Shown here: positions 7,878-16,905 of the stretch, one piece after another
Numbering within the stretch: position 1 is the stretch's first letter
Layout of the letters: each line of letters starts with the position of its first letter
Origin: Flavobacteria bacterium RIFCSPLOWO2_12_FULL_35_11
GTDB lineage: Bacteria > Bacteroidota > Bacteroidia > Flavobacteriales > Flavobacteriaceae
NCBI GenBank assembly: GCA_001800975.1
Contig: MGWK01000003.1
Location: forward strand, 1 to 33,847
Direction: 5' to 3'
Length of the DNA: 33,847 nucleotides
Translations under genes and position numbers: made by a program
Notes under the pieces: model-generated
What the model saw: only the letters and a program-made list of their open reading frames with translations
Told to the model about the DNA's origin: nothing
The model's database searches: none

Positions 7878-7902
7878 TGGTTTAACAATCGAAATTCACA
7901 CG
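7853..7902 (-). terminator. Terminator after yceI
   Basis: The arms CGTGTGAA (7902-7895) and TTCACACG (7871-7864) on the minus strand form an 8-bp stem. It is followed by TTCTTTTTTG, a U-rich tail. The loop is long (23 nt), so this may instead or also be a protein-binding inverted repeat at the marR promoter. Confidence 0.5.
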
Positions 7903-7920
7903 CTAAAATTAAATAGGTAA

Positions 7921-8499
7921 TTAAATTTTTGCCAATTCCACTTTGGCGGTAATGGTCACTTCTTCACCAATCATAAGGCTTCCTGCTTCCAAAACGGAGT
8001 TGTATTTTAGTCCAAAATCAGTTCTGTTGATCACGCCAGTAACTTTAAGTCCGGCTTTGGTGTTTCCCCAAGGATCTTTTGTGGTACCTCCATAAGTCAT
8101 CGCCAAGGTAATTTCTTTGGTAACGCCGTGCAAACTCAAGTTTCCTTTTAAATTGTATTTATGATCTCCTGTTTTTTGAACGGAAGTGCTTACAAAAGTC
8201 ATTTTTGGGTATTTTTCTGTCTCAAAAAAGTCGGCACTCTTTAAATGCCCATCTCTTTTTGCGTTGTCGGTATCCACGCTGTTTACATCAACGGTAAAGT
8301 TAATTTTTGCGTCAGAAAAGTCAGCTTTTGTTGTGATTATTGAACCTTCATACTTAGAAAAGATACCTTCAACTTCAGAAATGACCATATGGTCCACCGC
8401 AAATCGAATAGAAGAATGTGATGGGTCAATATTCCAGTTAGTTTGTGCTTGCACCAAGGCAACACTAAATAAGGCAATTACAATACTTAATTTTTTCAT
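7921..8499 (-). CDS. YceI-family periplasmic lipocalin-like protein
   Basis: This 192-residue exported protein has a signal peptide at residues 1-19 (MKKLSIVIALFSVALVQAQ). The mature domain opens with the family motif WNIDPSHSSIRFAVDHM, then VEGIFSKYEGSI. It continues with DSVDTDNAKRDGHLKSADFF-like segments (here VNSVDTDNAKRDGHLKSADF), FETEKYPKMTF, LHGVTKEITL and INRTDFGLKYN. YceI proteins form an 8-stranded barrel that binds isoprenoid chains in the structures known. Its exact role here is unknown. The upstream region carries a strong promoter overlapped by a perfect palindrome, and marR follows, which indicates repression by that regulator. The isopentenyl diphosphate isomerase gene next door, on the other strand, fits an isoprenoid theme, but that link is inference. 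Confidence 0.94.
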   Translation of the reverse strand: MKKLSIVIALFSVALVQAQTNWNIDPSHSSIRFAVDHMVISEVEGIFSKYEGSIITTKADFSDAKINFTVDVNSVDTDNAKRDGHLKSADFFETEKYPKMTFVSTSVQKTGDHKYNLKGNLSLHGVTKEITLAMTYGGTTKDPWGNTKAGLKVTGVINRTDFGLKYNSVLEAGSLMIGEEVTITAKVELAKI

Positions 8500-8536
8500 G
8501 ATTTAGATATTTTCAGGTTGTTTATTAATTAGGATG

Positions 8537-8567
8537 CAAATGTATGTCAAAACAATATATGTTGCAA
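8537..8567 (-). promoter_or_regulatory. yceI promoter
   Basis: On the minus strand TTG (8567-8565) is followed after exactly 20 nt by TACATTTG (8544-8537), a perfect TAnnTTTG. The inferred transcript starts near 8530, about 30 nt before the ATG at 8499. The -33 TTG is the centre of the 26-bp palindrome. Confidence 0.8.
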
Positions 8568-8577
8568 CATATATTGT
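8552..8577. promoter_or_regulatory. 26-bp perfect palindrome, likely MarR operator
   Basis: Both strands read ACAATATATGTTG joined to CAACATATATTGT, with no mismatch. It covers the -33 element of the yceI promoter, so a bound dimer would block polymerase. The size and the TTGCAA centre suit a MarR-type dimer; the marR gene lies just downstream of yceI. Which regulator binds is inferred. Confidence 0.75.
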
Positions 8578-8673
8578 AAAAAAAAAATATAATTTCAGTA
8601 AAAATATTTTATACTACTGACTGTCAATTAATTATAAAAAATAAATTTTAGGTTATTTAACGCCTAAAAAGTG

Positions 8674-8681
8674 TAAATTTG
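8674..8681 (+). promoter_or_regulatory. -7 box of the idi-queD promoter
   Basis: TAAATTTG matches TAnnTTTG exactly and ends 18 nt before the idi ATG. The -33 region has only TTA (8653-8655, 18-nt spacing), so the upstream element is weak. Confidence 0.6.
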
Positions 8682-8699
8682 CAGTATAGAACATAAGGT

Positions 8700-9218
8700 A
8701 TGCTAGAAGAACAAGTCATATTGGTAAACGAGAAAGACGAAAGAATTGGTTTAATGCCAAAAATGGAGGCGCATGAAAAAGCGGTGCTGCATAGGGCTTT
8801 TTCTGTGTTTGTCTTTAATGTTAAAAACGAGTTGCTGTTGCAGCAACGTGCAGCCCATAAATACCATTCGCCTTTATTGTGGACAAATACCTGTTGCAGC
8901 CACCAGCGCGACGGGGAAGGGAATGTGGAAGCCGGCAAACGACGTTTGGAAGAGGAGATGGGTTTTGTCTGCGATCTAAAAGAAGTGACCTGGTTTATTT
9001 ACAAAGCGCCGTTCGACAACGGGCTGACGGAACATGAACTGGACCATATCCTCATTGGTTATCATAATGACAATCCGATATTGAATAGGGAAGAAGTTGA
9101 AAATTTTAAATGGATGACCATTGAAGAAGTGAAAAATGATATGAAACTGCATCCTGAAATTTATACGGAATGGTTTAAAATTATTTTCGACAAATATTAC
9201 AGTTTTATCAGTCATTAA
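8700..9218 (+). CDS. idi: Isopentenyl-diphosphate delta-isomerase, type I
   Basis: This enzyme interconverts isopentenyl and dimethylallyl diphosphate in the cytosol, feeding menaquinone side chains, carotenoids and undecaprenyl phosphate. The 172-residue protein has the Nudix-like fold of type I enzymes. HRAFSVFVFN is at 31-40 and the catalytic Cys is in WTNTCCSH (C66 by alignment to the E. coli enzyme). The Nudix-box region is GKRRLEEEMGF (79-89), and the metal/catalytic glutamates are in TEHELDH (E111, E113). The start ATG follows a good -7 box. queD begins 10 bp after its stop, so the two share a transcript. It is divergent from the yceI-marR unit. Confidence 0.95.
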   Translation: MLEEQVILVNEKDERIGLMPKMEAHEKAVLHRAFSVFVFNVKNELLLQQRAAHKYHSPLLWTNTCCSHQRDGEGNVEAGKRRLEEEMGFVCDLKEVTWFIYKAPFDNGLTEHELDHILIGYHNDNPILNREEVENFKWMTIEEVKNDMKLHPEIYTEWFKIIFDKYYSFISH

Positions 9219-9228
9219 AAAAATAAGT

Positions 9229-9639
9229 ATGCAAGTAACCGTTAACAGAAAAGCACATTTTAATGCAGCGCACCGATTGTACAATGCCTCATGGACGGAT
9301 GCGCGGAATGCCACCGTGTTTGGCAAATGCGCAAATCCGCATTATCACGGACATAATTATGAGCTCATCGTAGCTGTTAAGGGCGAAATTCACCCGGAAA
9401 CCGGTTTTGTGATGGATATGAAAATTTTGAAAAGTTTGATTGAAACGGAAATCGAAGAACAATTCGACCATAAAAATTTAAACGAGGAAGTCCCTGAATT
9501 CAAAACACTGAATCCCACTGCCGAAAATATTGCGGTGGTCATCTGGAACAAACTGCGTCCAAAAATCGATAAAAACCTGGCGCTTTCCATAACGCTTTAT
9601 GAAACCCCAAGAAATTTCGTGACCTATTCCGGGGAGTAA
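9229..9639 (+). CDS. queD: 6-carboxy-5,6,7,8-tetrahydropterin synthase (QueD/PTPS family)
   Basis: This 136-residue enzyme would convert 7,8-dihydroneopterin triphosphate to 6-carboxytetrahydropterin, the second step toward queuosine. The zinc ligands are H15 (FNAAHRL), H40 and H42 (HYHGHNYE). The catalytic Cys is C34 in FGKCANPHYHGHNYE, the arrangement seen in QueD and its PTPS relatives. The MDMKILK segment and the C-terminal YETPRNFVTYSGE with its substrate-binding Glu are also present. It is in an operon with idi (10-bp gap); the two pathways are not obviously linked, so the pairing may be only transcriptional. A pyruvoyl-tetrahydropterin synthase activity cannot be ruled out from sequence alone. 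Confidence 0.9.
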   Translation: MQVTVNRKAHFNAAHRLYNASWTDARNATVFGKCANPHYHGHNYELIVAVKGEIHPETGFVMDMKILKSLIETEIEEQFDHKNLNEEVPEFKTLNPTAENIAVVIWNKLRPKIDKNLALSITLYETPRNFVTYSGE

Positions 9640-9667
9640 AAAAAGTAAAATTAACAATTAAAACATT

Positions 9668-9720
9668 TAACTCCCCTTAATAGACTTGTGTTTCGGAGTC
9701 AAATCAGGGGTTAATGGTGC
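9668..9720. repeat. Decayed relative of the dispersed hairpin repeat
   Basis: TTTAACTCCCCTTAATAGAC, a diverged middle, and AATCAGGGGTTAATGGTGCG follow the same block order as the intact copies (AACTCCCCT...AGGGGTTAGGGGTGTG), with a longer loop. It lies in the queD downstream region. Confidence 0.5.
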
Positions 9721-9791
9721 GTATTTTAAATGAACCAAAATTTAAAATCTAACAATTCAAACAAATAACCAATAACTCAAAACTCATAATT

Positions 9792-9820
9792 AAAAAGGCG
9801 AGCTCAAGCTCGCCTTTTTT
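9792..9820. terminator. Strong bidirectional terminator
   Basis: AAAAAGGCGAGCT and AGCTCGCCTTTTTT form a near-perfect stem with a 2-nt gap at the centre and A/T runs on both sides. It can end transcription of idi-queD (+) and of the M14 peptidase gene (-). Confidence 0.88.
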
Positions 9821-9822
9821 TA

Positions 9823-12291
9823 CTAATTCAAGAAAATGGCATTGGTAAAAAACAGTTTCCCGTTTTGCCAAAACGAACGGAATAACGGATTGTCCACCAT
9901 ATAAATGAGTTGTCCTTTTCCTTTTTGCTCAACCCCGAACAATAAAGAATTCGGAACATTTTTTAAAGCTTCAGACCCTGCAAATCCTGAAATATTTGTA
10001 GTATTTTCCGGAAAATAACCAACGTTGGCACCATCTTTTAATAATTTATAGGAAGTGCCGCTTAATTTTAAGCTATGGTAAAAATTAGGATAACCAAAAG
10101 CCAAAGGATGCGTATTGTCTAAGTTGCTTTTAAAAATACTGCCTGTAATGGTAGTTTTAAGATAATCACGTTCTTGTTGATTGTATGGGATTAAATTAGG
10201 TTTAGGATTGTCCTTATCTTTTAGGGTGTCTTTTTTTACTTTTAATGCAAACCCATCTTTATCGGCAAAACTATTTAAGGAACTTCCAATGGCTATAATA
10301 GTTCCTCCATTTGATACGTATGAAGTTAAAGTTTCCAATTCAGCCTTATCGGCATCGTAGTCATCGGTTAAAATTAATACATCGTATGTTGAAAGATCCG
10401 TGCGGTTTAAATTTAAATTATTGATGATGGTTAACGGATATTTTAATTGCGTTTCAAAAAAGTGCCAAATTTCTCCAAAACTTAATGAAGAAACTCCTTC
10501 ACCGGCAATTGCCGCAATTTTTTTAGGTTTAATTAGTGAATAATTTGAGGAGCCAAAATCGGTTCCTGAATCTACAAAACCAGAAGTTACTGAAGCTAAT
10601 TTCGTATTTAAACGATTGGCTAAATTTGTGATTAATTCATCAAAATTTTTAAGATGTCCATTGTCTGCACGCATAATGACCAATGTTCCTTTTTTATAGG
10701 AATTTCCTTCAATTGAAAAATCGGCTTTATTAAATCTGACATTAAATTTGTTTTCTAACAATTCCCCCAGAAAAGAGGCGTCAGAAACTTCATTCCATTT
10801 ATGGATATAAGCATAGGCATTATTATTTGCGGCGTTGTTGTTTGTGGTTTTGTCGGAAGTTGAATTTTTATGAATCCCTACAGCAGCGTTTGATGCAAAT
10901 CCTTGTAAGCCATAGGCATACGGAATGCTCCAGGCAGTAATGTCGTAAGTTAACGAATCAGTGAGCTTTGCTTGTTGTTCAAATAAAACTTTCACCATTT
11001 TTCCTTTAGTTTGATTGGTTGGAATCACTAAATCGCGCATGGTGGTTTGGATTGATTTTACGGAATTTGAAGAATAATCATAGGCTTTAATTGTTATTTC
11101 TTCAGCCGGAAAACTGTAAATTTCATGTTTTTGCAGTAAATCAACTACCTGATTAATTTTTTCAGGGTCCCCTCTTAAAACATAACTTTGATATGCTGAC
11201 TTGGTGTTGTTAAAGAAATTTTTAAACTCTGAAAGTAATTTTGAAGTATTTTTGGAAGTCATTTCAACTGTAGAAATACCTGTTGTAAAATGATGGGCAA
11301 TTCTGTCCTTTAATGTAAGAACTGTCTTATTTTCTATCGTTACCCCTAATCCGGCACCAATTCCTGCTTGTTCATAAGTCATTCCAATGGCACCCATATA
11401 GGTTGGATACGTGTCTCCATAGCTTGGGTATAATAAGTCAAAGGCTTCTTTTGTAAAATAACGCCAACCATTTTTGTCAAAGTATTTGGCATTGTTTTTT
11501 CCTATTTGTGCTTGAAAATCACGTTGCCAATCTGTAATTATTTCATGAAAAGGTTCTGCGCCAGGGGCAAAATAATAAGGACTTTCGTAACTTTGTTCGT
11601 GAAAATCGACATGAACTTGCGGTAGCCATTTATTGTATATTTTTAAACGCTGTTGTGTTTCAACTTGTGAAGCCCAGGCCCAGTCTCTATTTAAATCGAA
11701 TAAATAATGGTTTGCCCTACCTCGTGGCCAAGGTTCCCTATGTTCAAAAGCATTTGGATCCACATTATATGGAGTGCTTTTTGTTTGGTCGTACCAGTTT
11801 ACATAGCGGTCGCGTCCATCAGGATTTAAGCAGGGATCAATAATGACAAGGGTGTTTTTAAGCCAATCTTTTTTATTTGTAACCAACTCATACAATGTTT
11901 GCATCGCTGCTTCCGTGCTTGATGCTTCATTGCCATGTACATTGTAACTTAACCAAACTGTGGCAACTTCTGAAGTAAAATCGCCTTTTAAAATTCCTGA
12001 TCTTTTTAAGTTGTCTTCCCTAATATTTTCTAATTTGTTAATATTTTCTTCTGAAGAAATAAAAGACAGGTATAAAGGCCGGTTTTCATTCGTGATGCCA
12101 TATTGTTCAAGTTTCACATTTGTTGAATTTTCACTGACATAATTGAAATAATCCACCACTTTATGATGTCTCGTGAATTGAGATCCCAATTCATAACCTA
12201 AAAATTCGGCCGGGGATTTAAGGGTTTGTGAAATGATTGCGGAAAAGGTAAATGCGGTGAATAAAATGGTAAAAATGATATTTTTTTTCAT
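9823..12291 (-). CDS. Secreted M14-family zinc carboxypeptidase
   Basis: This 822-residue exported metallopeptidase would trim residues from peptides outside the inner membrane. A signal peptide occupies residues 1-21 (ending SAIISQ). The M14 catalytic domain spans about 40-350: first zinc ligands H119 and E122 in NVHGNEASS, substrate-binding region DPCLNPDGRDR, third zinc ligand H231 in VHVDFHEQS, and general-base Glu E307 in GMTYEQAG. The region from about 490 to the end holds a Rossmann-like stretch (VLILTDDYDADKAELETL) resembling the class I glutamine-amidotransferase-like domain often fused to these peptidases. There is no type IX sorting tail visible. It lies downstream of susD but behind a terminator, so it probably has its own promoter. 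Peptide supply to the adjacent SusCD pair is the inferred role. Confidence 0.92.
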   Translation of the reverse strand: MKKNIIFTILFTAFTFSAIISQTLKSPAEFLGYELGSQFTRHHKVVDYFNYVSENSTNVKLEQYGITNENRPLYLSFISSEENINKLENIREDNLKRSGILKGDFTSEVATVWLSYNVHGNEASSTEAAMQTLYELVTNKKDWLKNTLVIIDPCLNPDGRDRYVNWYDQTKSTPYNVDPNAFEHREPWPRGRANHYLFDLNRDWAWASQVETQQRLKIYNKWLPQVHVDFHEQSYESPYYFAPGAEPFHEIITDWQRDFQAQIGKNNAKYFDKNGWRYFTKEAFDLLYPSYGDTYPTYMGAIGMTYEQAGIGAGLGVTIENKTVLTLKDRIAHHFTTGISTVEMTSKNTSKLLSEFKNFFNNTKSAYQSYVLRGDPEKINQVVDLLQKHEIYSFPAEEITIKAYDYSSNSVKSIQTTMRDLVIPTNQTKGKMVKVLFEQQAKLTDSLTYDITAWSIPYAYGLQGFASNAAVGIHKNSTSDKTTNNNAANNNAYAYIHKWNEVSDASFLGELLENKFNVRFNKADFSIEGNSYKKGTLVIMRADNGHLKNFDELITNLANRLNTKLASVTSGFVDSGTDFGSSNYSLIKPKKIAAIAGEGVSSLSFGEIWHFFETQLKYPLTIINNLNLNRTDLSTYDVLILTDDYDADKAELETLTSYVSNGGTIIAIGSSLNSFADKDGFALKVKKDTLKDKDNPKPNLIPYNQQERDYLKTTITGSIFKSNLDNTHPLAFGYPNFYHSLKLSGTSYKLLKDGANVGYFPENTTNISGFAGSEALKNVPNSLLFGVEQKGKGQLIYMVDNPLFRSFWQNGKLFFTNAIFLN

Positions 12292-12465
12292 AAATGATAA
12301 ATTTTAGACGCTGGTATCTTTTGGGTAAATGATGTCAAAATAATTGGTTTGCTATTTTCTGTTGAATTATGTTACCATTAAAAAACAATGATACAACAAA
12401 TATTTAATGCTGTCAAAAATAAAAGCAGGCTACTTTTACTTCTGATGGTTACGATATAAAATTAC

Positions 12466-12496
12466 AAAGGAGCTAAGTAAAACACATAGCTCCTTT
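12466..12496 (-). terminator. Terminator after the SusCD unit
   Basis: A perfect 10-bp stem (AAAGGAGCTA with TAGCTCCTTT) and an 11-nt loop lie 26 bp past the SusD stop. They are followed on the minus strand by TGTAATTTTA, a moderately U-rich tail. The remaining 230-bp gap before the M14 gene shows nothing else beyond AT-rich DNA. Confidence 0.7.
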
Positions 12497-12521
12497 GATG
12501 ATGAACTAATTTATATTTTAA

Positions 12522-13880
12522 TTAATAGCCTTCATTTTGGGTTAAATTTGGATTTACATCCATTTCCCTAAGTGGAATAGGCAATACCAATCTATTGGCA
12601 TTTGAGGCAATACTTCCAACGTTTTCACCGAGACGTTTTGCATCAAATAAAGTAAATCCTTCAAAAGACAATTCTCTTTTTCGTTCCATTAAAATGGTTG
12701 CTAAATTAACGGAATTATATAAGCTGGCATTGGCTCTGTCTCTTAACGCATTGATGTCATTGAGTGGCGTATCTCCAACATTCGTTGATTTTCTGAAATT
12801 ACTTTCTGCACGAATCAAATACATTTCGGCCAAACGCAAGAACGGAATATTTCCATATTGGTTTTTCCACTTGGCAGTAGCAGTTCCCCTTGCAGTTACA
12901 TAAAAGAAAAGTGAACGATCGTCATTAGGATCATCATAAATATTAAAATGTTGTGAGGTTATGGAAAGATCTGGGTTTCCGTTACGGCCCCCAAACTCTG
13001 AACCTGCCCAAAACGTACTAAAATCATTTAAACTGGCATCCTGGCTTGTAACTTGCCAAGCAAAAAGGTCTTCATTAGAATTTTCGCCATTGTTAAACGC
13101 AGCATCAAAAGTAGCGGTTAATTCAGCGCCACTGTTGTTAATCACGTCATTTGACATGGTACGTGCATTTTCATAATCCCCCATTTCCAAATAAACCCTT
13201 GCCAGTAAAGCAGCCGCACTGTATTTTGTGGCGTAAATATCATTTGAATCAGGAAGTAAATTATAAGCGTCTGTTAAATCAGCAATAACCTGAGCATAAA
13301 CTTCTTCCAACGTATTTCTTGAAGGATATTCAATTATGGAAGCGTCTAATACAGCTGTTAATGAAATAGGTACAGCAGGCTGACTGTTTTGTGATCCTGG
13401 TACATAAGTTTTTGAATACAGTCTCGCCAAATCAAAATAGGCCATTCCTCTTAGGAATTTTGCTTCGCCTTCTGTAACGTCTTTTTCAGAATCATCAGTA
13501 AACACACTTAAACTTGATAATACAATATTTGCTTCATTACTGATGTCATAGGCATTTACCCAAATACTTTCCACAAAACTATTATCTGATAAAATTGCTT
13601 TTTCGTTATATTCTGCAGGCTGAACATAGGTGCCATTCCAGGAAAGACCACCGCTATTTCCAATGAGCTCTGATGCCAATGCGATTCCGCCGCCGTAACT
13701 TCCATTGTCCCGTGCCACAGCATAAATATTGTTTAAAATTTTCTTAACGTTTGCAGGACTTTCAGTAGCGACCTCAGGTGACAGGTTTTGTTCCGGCTCA
13801 ATGTTTAGATTATCATCACAGGCCATAAATGATATGGTAAGCAGTGACAGTATAATTGATAGATAGTTATATTTTTTCAT
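12522..13880 (-). CDS. SusD/RagB-family surface lipoprotein
   Basis: This 452-residue lipoprotein would act as the substrate-capturing lid over the partner SusC channel. The signal peptide ends in a lipobox, SFMAC, with the lipidated Cys at residue 21. It is followed by DDN, an acidic start typical of surface-exposed Bacteroidota lipoproteins. The SusD pattern is clear: SPANVKKILNNIYAV, EGEAKFLRGMAYFDLARLY near 135-155, AALLARVYLEMGDYENA (TPR-like), and the C-terminal FLRLAEMYLIRAES and ILMERKRELSFEGFTLFDAKR blocks. ATG 13880 is preferred because it lies 10 bp after the SusC stop and gives a proper signal peptide; an earlier in-frame codon at 13901 would overlap SusC. Confidence 0.94.
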   Translation of the reverse strand: MKKYNYLSIILSLLTISFMACDDNLNIEPEQNLSPEVATESPANVKKILNNIYAVARDNGSYGGGIALASELIGNSGGLSWNGTYVQPAEYNEKAILSDNSFVESIWVNAYDISNEANIVLSSLSVFTDDSEKDVTEGEAKFLRGMAYFDLARLYSKTYVPGSQNSQPAVPISLTAVLDASIIEYPSRNTLEEVYAQVIADLTDAYNLLPDSNDIYATKYSAAALLARVYLEMGDYENARTMSNDVINNSGAELTATFDAAFNNGENSNEDLFAWQVTSQDASLNDFSTFWAGSEFGGRNGNPDLSITSQHFNIYDDPNDDRSLFFYVTARGTATAKWKNQYGNIPFLRLAEMYLIRAESNFRKSTNVGDTPLNDINALRDRANASLYNSVNLATILMERKRELSFEGFTLFDAKRLGENVGSIASNANRLVLPIPLREMDVNPNLTQNEGY

Positions 13881-13890
13881 AATGCTTTCT

Positions 13891-16800
13891 TTATAGGTCA
13901 ATATTTAATCCAATTGTAAGTGTTTTTGCAGGTGGAGATGAGTAAAATGTTATCCCCTTTTCAATATTTGAATTCCCATTGTTATCATAGGAAGATTCAG
14001 GATCATAACCGCTGTAATCTGTAAAGGTCAACAAGTTTATTCCGGTAAAGTACAATCTTAAGCGATCTACAGAGAATTTTTGTGTAATTTCTTTTGGAAA
14101 AGTATAACCGAATGATAAATTTCTCAATCGAATAAAATCTGATTTTTCCAAATAACGCGTCGAAGCTTGTTGTCCGTTTGTACTGTACATTCTGGCTTGG
14201 GGCACCATAGTGATGTCACCCGGATTTTGCCATCTGTCTAATTGGTCAGTGGTTTGGTTGTCTTCATATCTTGCATTACCCGATTGAAATTTTCCGCCTT
14301 CATTATATAAAGATGATCCCCATTCTCCCTGAAAAGTAAAAGAAAAATCAAAGTTATGAAAAGACATTGTATTGGTAAGACCTGCCATGAATGTTGGATA
14401 TGGACTTCCAGAAATGATTCTTTCGGCTTCATTGTAATTATTTGTGGTTGTTTTATCCAAACTGCCATCTGTTTTTACCGTGTTTTTATAAAATAACGCA
14501 TCCCCATTTGCTGGATCAACACCGGCATATTCCACCAAGTAAAAAGAAGAGATTGTTTCACCTTCCCTTACAATATTTCTTCCGGCCACAATATCGCCAC
14601 TTGGCAAATCAGTAACTTCATTATCTAAAGTTGAAAGGTTTAGTGATGTTTTCCAAGTCAAGTTTTCCGATCTTATATTATCGGTATTTAAAACAAATTC
14701 GAATCCTTTATTGGTAAGTGATCCAACATTACGTGTAATGGAAGTATAGCCCGATGTTCCCGGAATTGGCTCGTTTAATAAAAGATCATTTGTTTTTTTA
14801 GAATAATAATCAATTTCACCGCTTACGCGATTGTTTAAAATACCAAAATCCAAGCCAATATCAATTTGATTGGTTTTTTCCCATTTCAAATCAGGATTTC
14901 CTAATTGAACCGGTGACAATGCTGATTTCTGGTTATAGGCTGTTCCTCCGAAAAGCCCCAAACTTGCAAAGTTGCCAATGCCGGCATTTCCTGTTACCCC
15001 ATAACTTCCTCTCAATTTTAATAAGGATATGGTTTCGGAATCTTTGATAAAATCTTCTTCAGAAATAATCCAACCTACTGAGGCAGCAGGGAATATTCCA
15101 TACCTGTTAGAAGCCCCAAATCTCGAAGAGCCATCATAACGCAAACTGCCTTTTATCAGGTATTTATCCAAAATAGAGAACGTTGCCCTTCCAAAATAAG
15201 AAAGGAAATTGTATTTTGTTCTGCTGGAAGTCCCTGAGGTAATTTCAGAAGCACTCGCCACTGTCTGCAAATTGTCTGAAGGAAAACCGGTTCCCGCAAC
15301 ATATTGTCTTTTTCTGGAACTTTCTTCAAAACTCATACCACCCACCAATTCTATATCGTAATCTTCATTAAAAGTTTGGGCATAAGTAAAATAATTGCTG
15401 ATGCTGTATTTGTCCGATTGAATAGCATTTGCATCTGCATAACCGTTGGTGGAAGCCGATTCCGTTAAACTTCCTGCAAAATATTCTTCAGTCTGGTTGT
15501 TATTGTCATATCCAAATTCTGTCTTGAAACCTAATTCCGGAAGTATTTGATATTCCAAATAGGAATTGAGCAAAACCCTAAAAATATTTACCTCCCAATT
15601 TCCATTGTATTCCTGCATTAAAAAGTTATAATAAATGCTGGTTTCATTGTTTGGAACAATGCCGTCATCCAAATAAGCAGGGGTAAGCGGAGATTGCGCT
15701 ATGGCCTGCAAAGGTGTTGAGAAAGAGTTATCTGTTCCTATTCTTAAAATTTTTGTTTTACTTAAGCTGGTATTCATTCCAACCCTGAATTTATCTGAAA
15801 CCTTATGGTCTAAATTGCCTCGAAAGGAATAGCGGTCTAAACTATTTCCGCGAACAATTCCTTGGGTATCGTTATAACCGCCAGAAATAAAGAACAAGGT
15901 TTTATCAGTACCGCCGGAAATTGAAAAATTATGTTCCTGAACCGATCCCTTTACCAAAGCCAAATCTTGCCAATCGGTGTCAACTTCTCCGGTTCTCCAA
16001 TCTTTCCCGTTCGACATCCAATCAAAATAACCGCCTTCTTCTGTCAGCCATGTGTCTTCAGCGCCATAACTATTTGTGGAGGCTTCCGTAAAAAGCTCCA
16101 CATATTGTTCGGCATTTAACCATTTCATTTTATTGGTGGCTTCGCTCCATCCTGTAGAGGTGTTCAAAGAAACCTTTGTTTTACCCGATTTCCCTTGTTT
16201 GGTGGTAATCAAAACTACCCCATTTGTGCCTCTGGCTCCATAAATGGCTGCAGAAGAGGCATCTTTTAAAATTTGGATGGACTCAATATCGTTAGGGTTC
16301 AATGAAATTAAAGGATTAATAGGTGCTTCAGAAACACTTTCATCATCATTGATTAAAGGCATTCCATCAATAACATATAAAGGTTCCTGGGAAGAAGAAA
16401 TACTTGATACCCCTCTAATTCTCATTTTAACACCACCTTCTACCTTACCGTTTATCTGGGTAATTTGTACGCCGGCAGCTTTTCCTGTAAGTGCTCCCTG
16501 CATACTCGCAATAGGAATTTGATTGATGTCACTTGAAGAAACTGACGCAATATTGTCTGTCACCTTACGTTTGGATTGTTTACCAAAACCAACAACCACT
16601 ACTTCTTCAAAAGTGTTATCAGAAACCATTTCAATGTTAATGATGGTTTCCTGGCCCACAGTTCTTTTGATAACTTTATAACCTACAAAAGAATAGACCA
16701 ATACATCTTGCGGACTTGCCATGATGGCATATTTTCCGTCAAAATCTGTTTGAGTGCCTTTATTGGTATTGTCAATAACAATATTTACGCCCATTAATGG

Positions 16801-16905
16801 CAATCCATCTTCTCCTTTTACAACTCCGGAAATTTTCTTTTCCTGGGCCATTAATAAGGATGAGACAAAAAATAATCCTAGAAAAAAGTAGTTTTTAATT
16901 TTCAT
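13891..16905 (-). CDS. SusC/RagA-family TonB-linked outer-membrane transporter
   Basis: This 1004-residue outer-membrane channel would import its ligand using TonB energy, with SusD as lid. The signal peptide is residues 1-20 (ending LLMAQ). A carboxypeptidase-D-like beta-sandwich domain (about 24-95) shows GEDGLPLMGVNI and DFDGKYAI. A TonB-box-like EEVVVVGFG is at 100-108. The plug domain (about 110-240) contains ALTGKAAGVQI, MRIRGVSSI, PLYVIDGMPL and DASSAAIYGARGTNGVVLIT. The rest is a 22-strand barrel ending in the aromatic-rich LTIGLNIDL. The neighbours on both sides are peptidases, not glycoside hydrolases, so peptides are the likely cargo, as for RagAB; this is inferred from context. 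No sigma/anti-sigma or hybrid regulator gene accompanies it. Confidence 0.95.
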   Translation of the reverse strand: MKIKNYFFLGLFFVSSLLMAQEKKISGVVKGEDGLPLMGVNIVIDNTNKGTQTDFDGKYAIMASPQDVLVYSFVGYKVIKRTVGQETIINIEMVSDNTFEEVVVVGFGKQSKRKVTDNIASVSSSDINQIPIASMQGALTGKAAGVQITQINGKVEGGVKMRIRGVSSISSSQEPLYVIDGMPLINDDESVSEAPINPLISLNPNDIESIQILKDASSAAIYGARGTNGVVLITTKQGKSGKTKVSLNTSTGWSEATNKMKWLNAEQYVELFTEASTNSYGAEDTWLTEEGGYFDWMSNGKDWRTGEVDTDWQDLALVKGSVQEHNFSISGGTDKTLFFISGGYNDTQGIVRGNSLDRYSFRGNLDHKVSDKFRVGMNTSLSKTKILRIGTDNSFSTPLQAIAQSPLTPAYLDDGIVPNNETSIYYNFLMQEYNGNWEVNIFRVLLNSYLEYQILPELGFKTEFGYDNNNQTEEYFAGSLTESASTNGYADANAIQSDKYSISNYFTYAQTFNEDYDIELVGGMSFEESSRKRQYVAGTGFPSDNLQTVASASEITSGTSSRTKYNFLSYFGRATFSILDKYLIKGSLRYDGSSRFGASNRYGIFPAASVGWIISEEDFIKDSETISLLKLRGSYGVTGNAGIGNFASLGLFGGTAYNQKSALSPVQLGNPDLKWEKTNQIDIGLDFGILNNRVSGEIDYYSKKTNDLLLNEPIPGTSGYTSITRNVGSLTNKGFEFVLNTDNIRSENLTWKTSLNLSTLDNEVTDLPSGDIVAGRNIVREGETISSFYLVEYAGVDPANGDALFYKNTVKTDGSLDKTTTNNYNEAERIISGSPYPTFMAGLTNTMSFHNFDFSFTFQGEWGSSLYNEGGKFQSGNARYEDNQTTDQLDRWQNPGDITMVPQARMYSTNGQQASTRYLEKSDFIRLRNLSFGYTFPKEITQKFSVDRLRLYFTGINLLTFTDYSGYDPESSYDNNGNSNIEKGITFYSSPPAKTLTIGLNIDL

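Noticed and set aside
13881-13901. Upstream start for SusD at 13901
   Set aside because: It would overlap SusC and put residues in front of a complete lipoprotein signal peptide.
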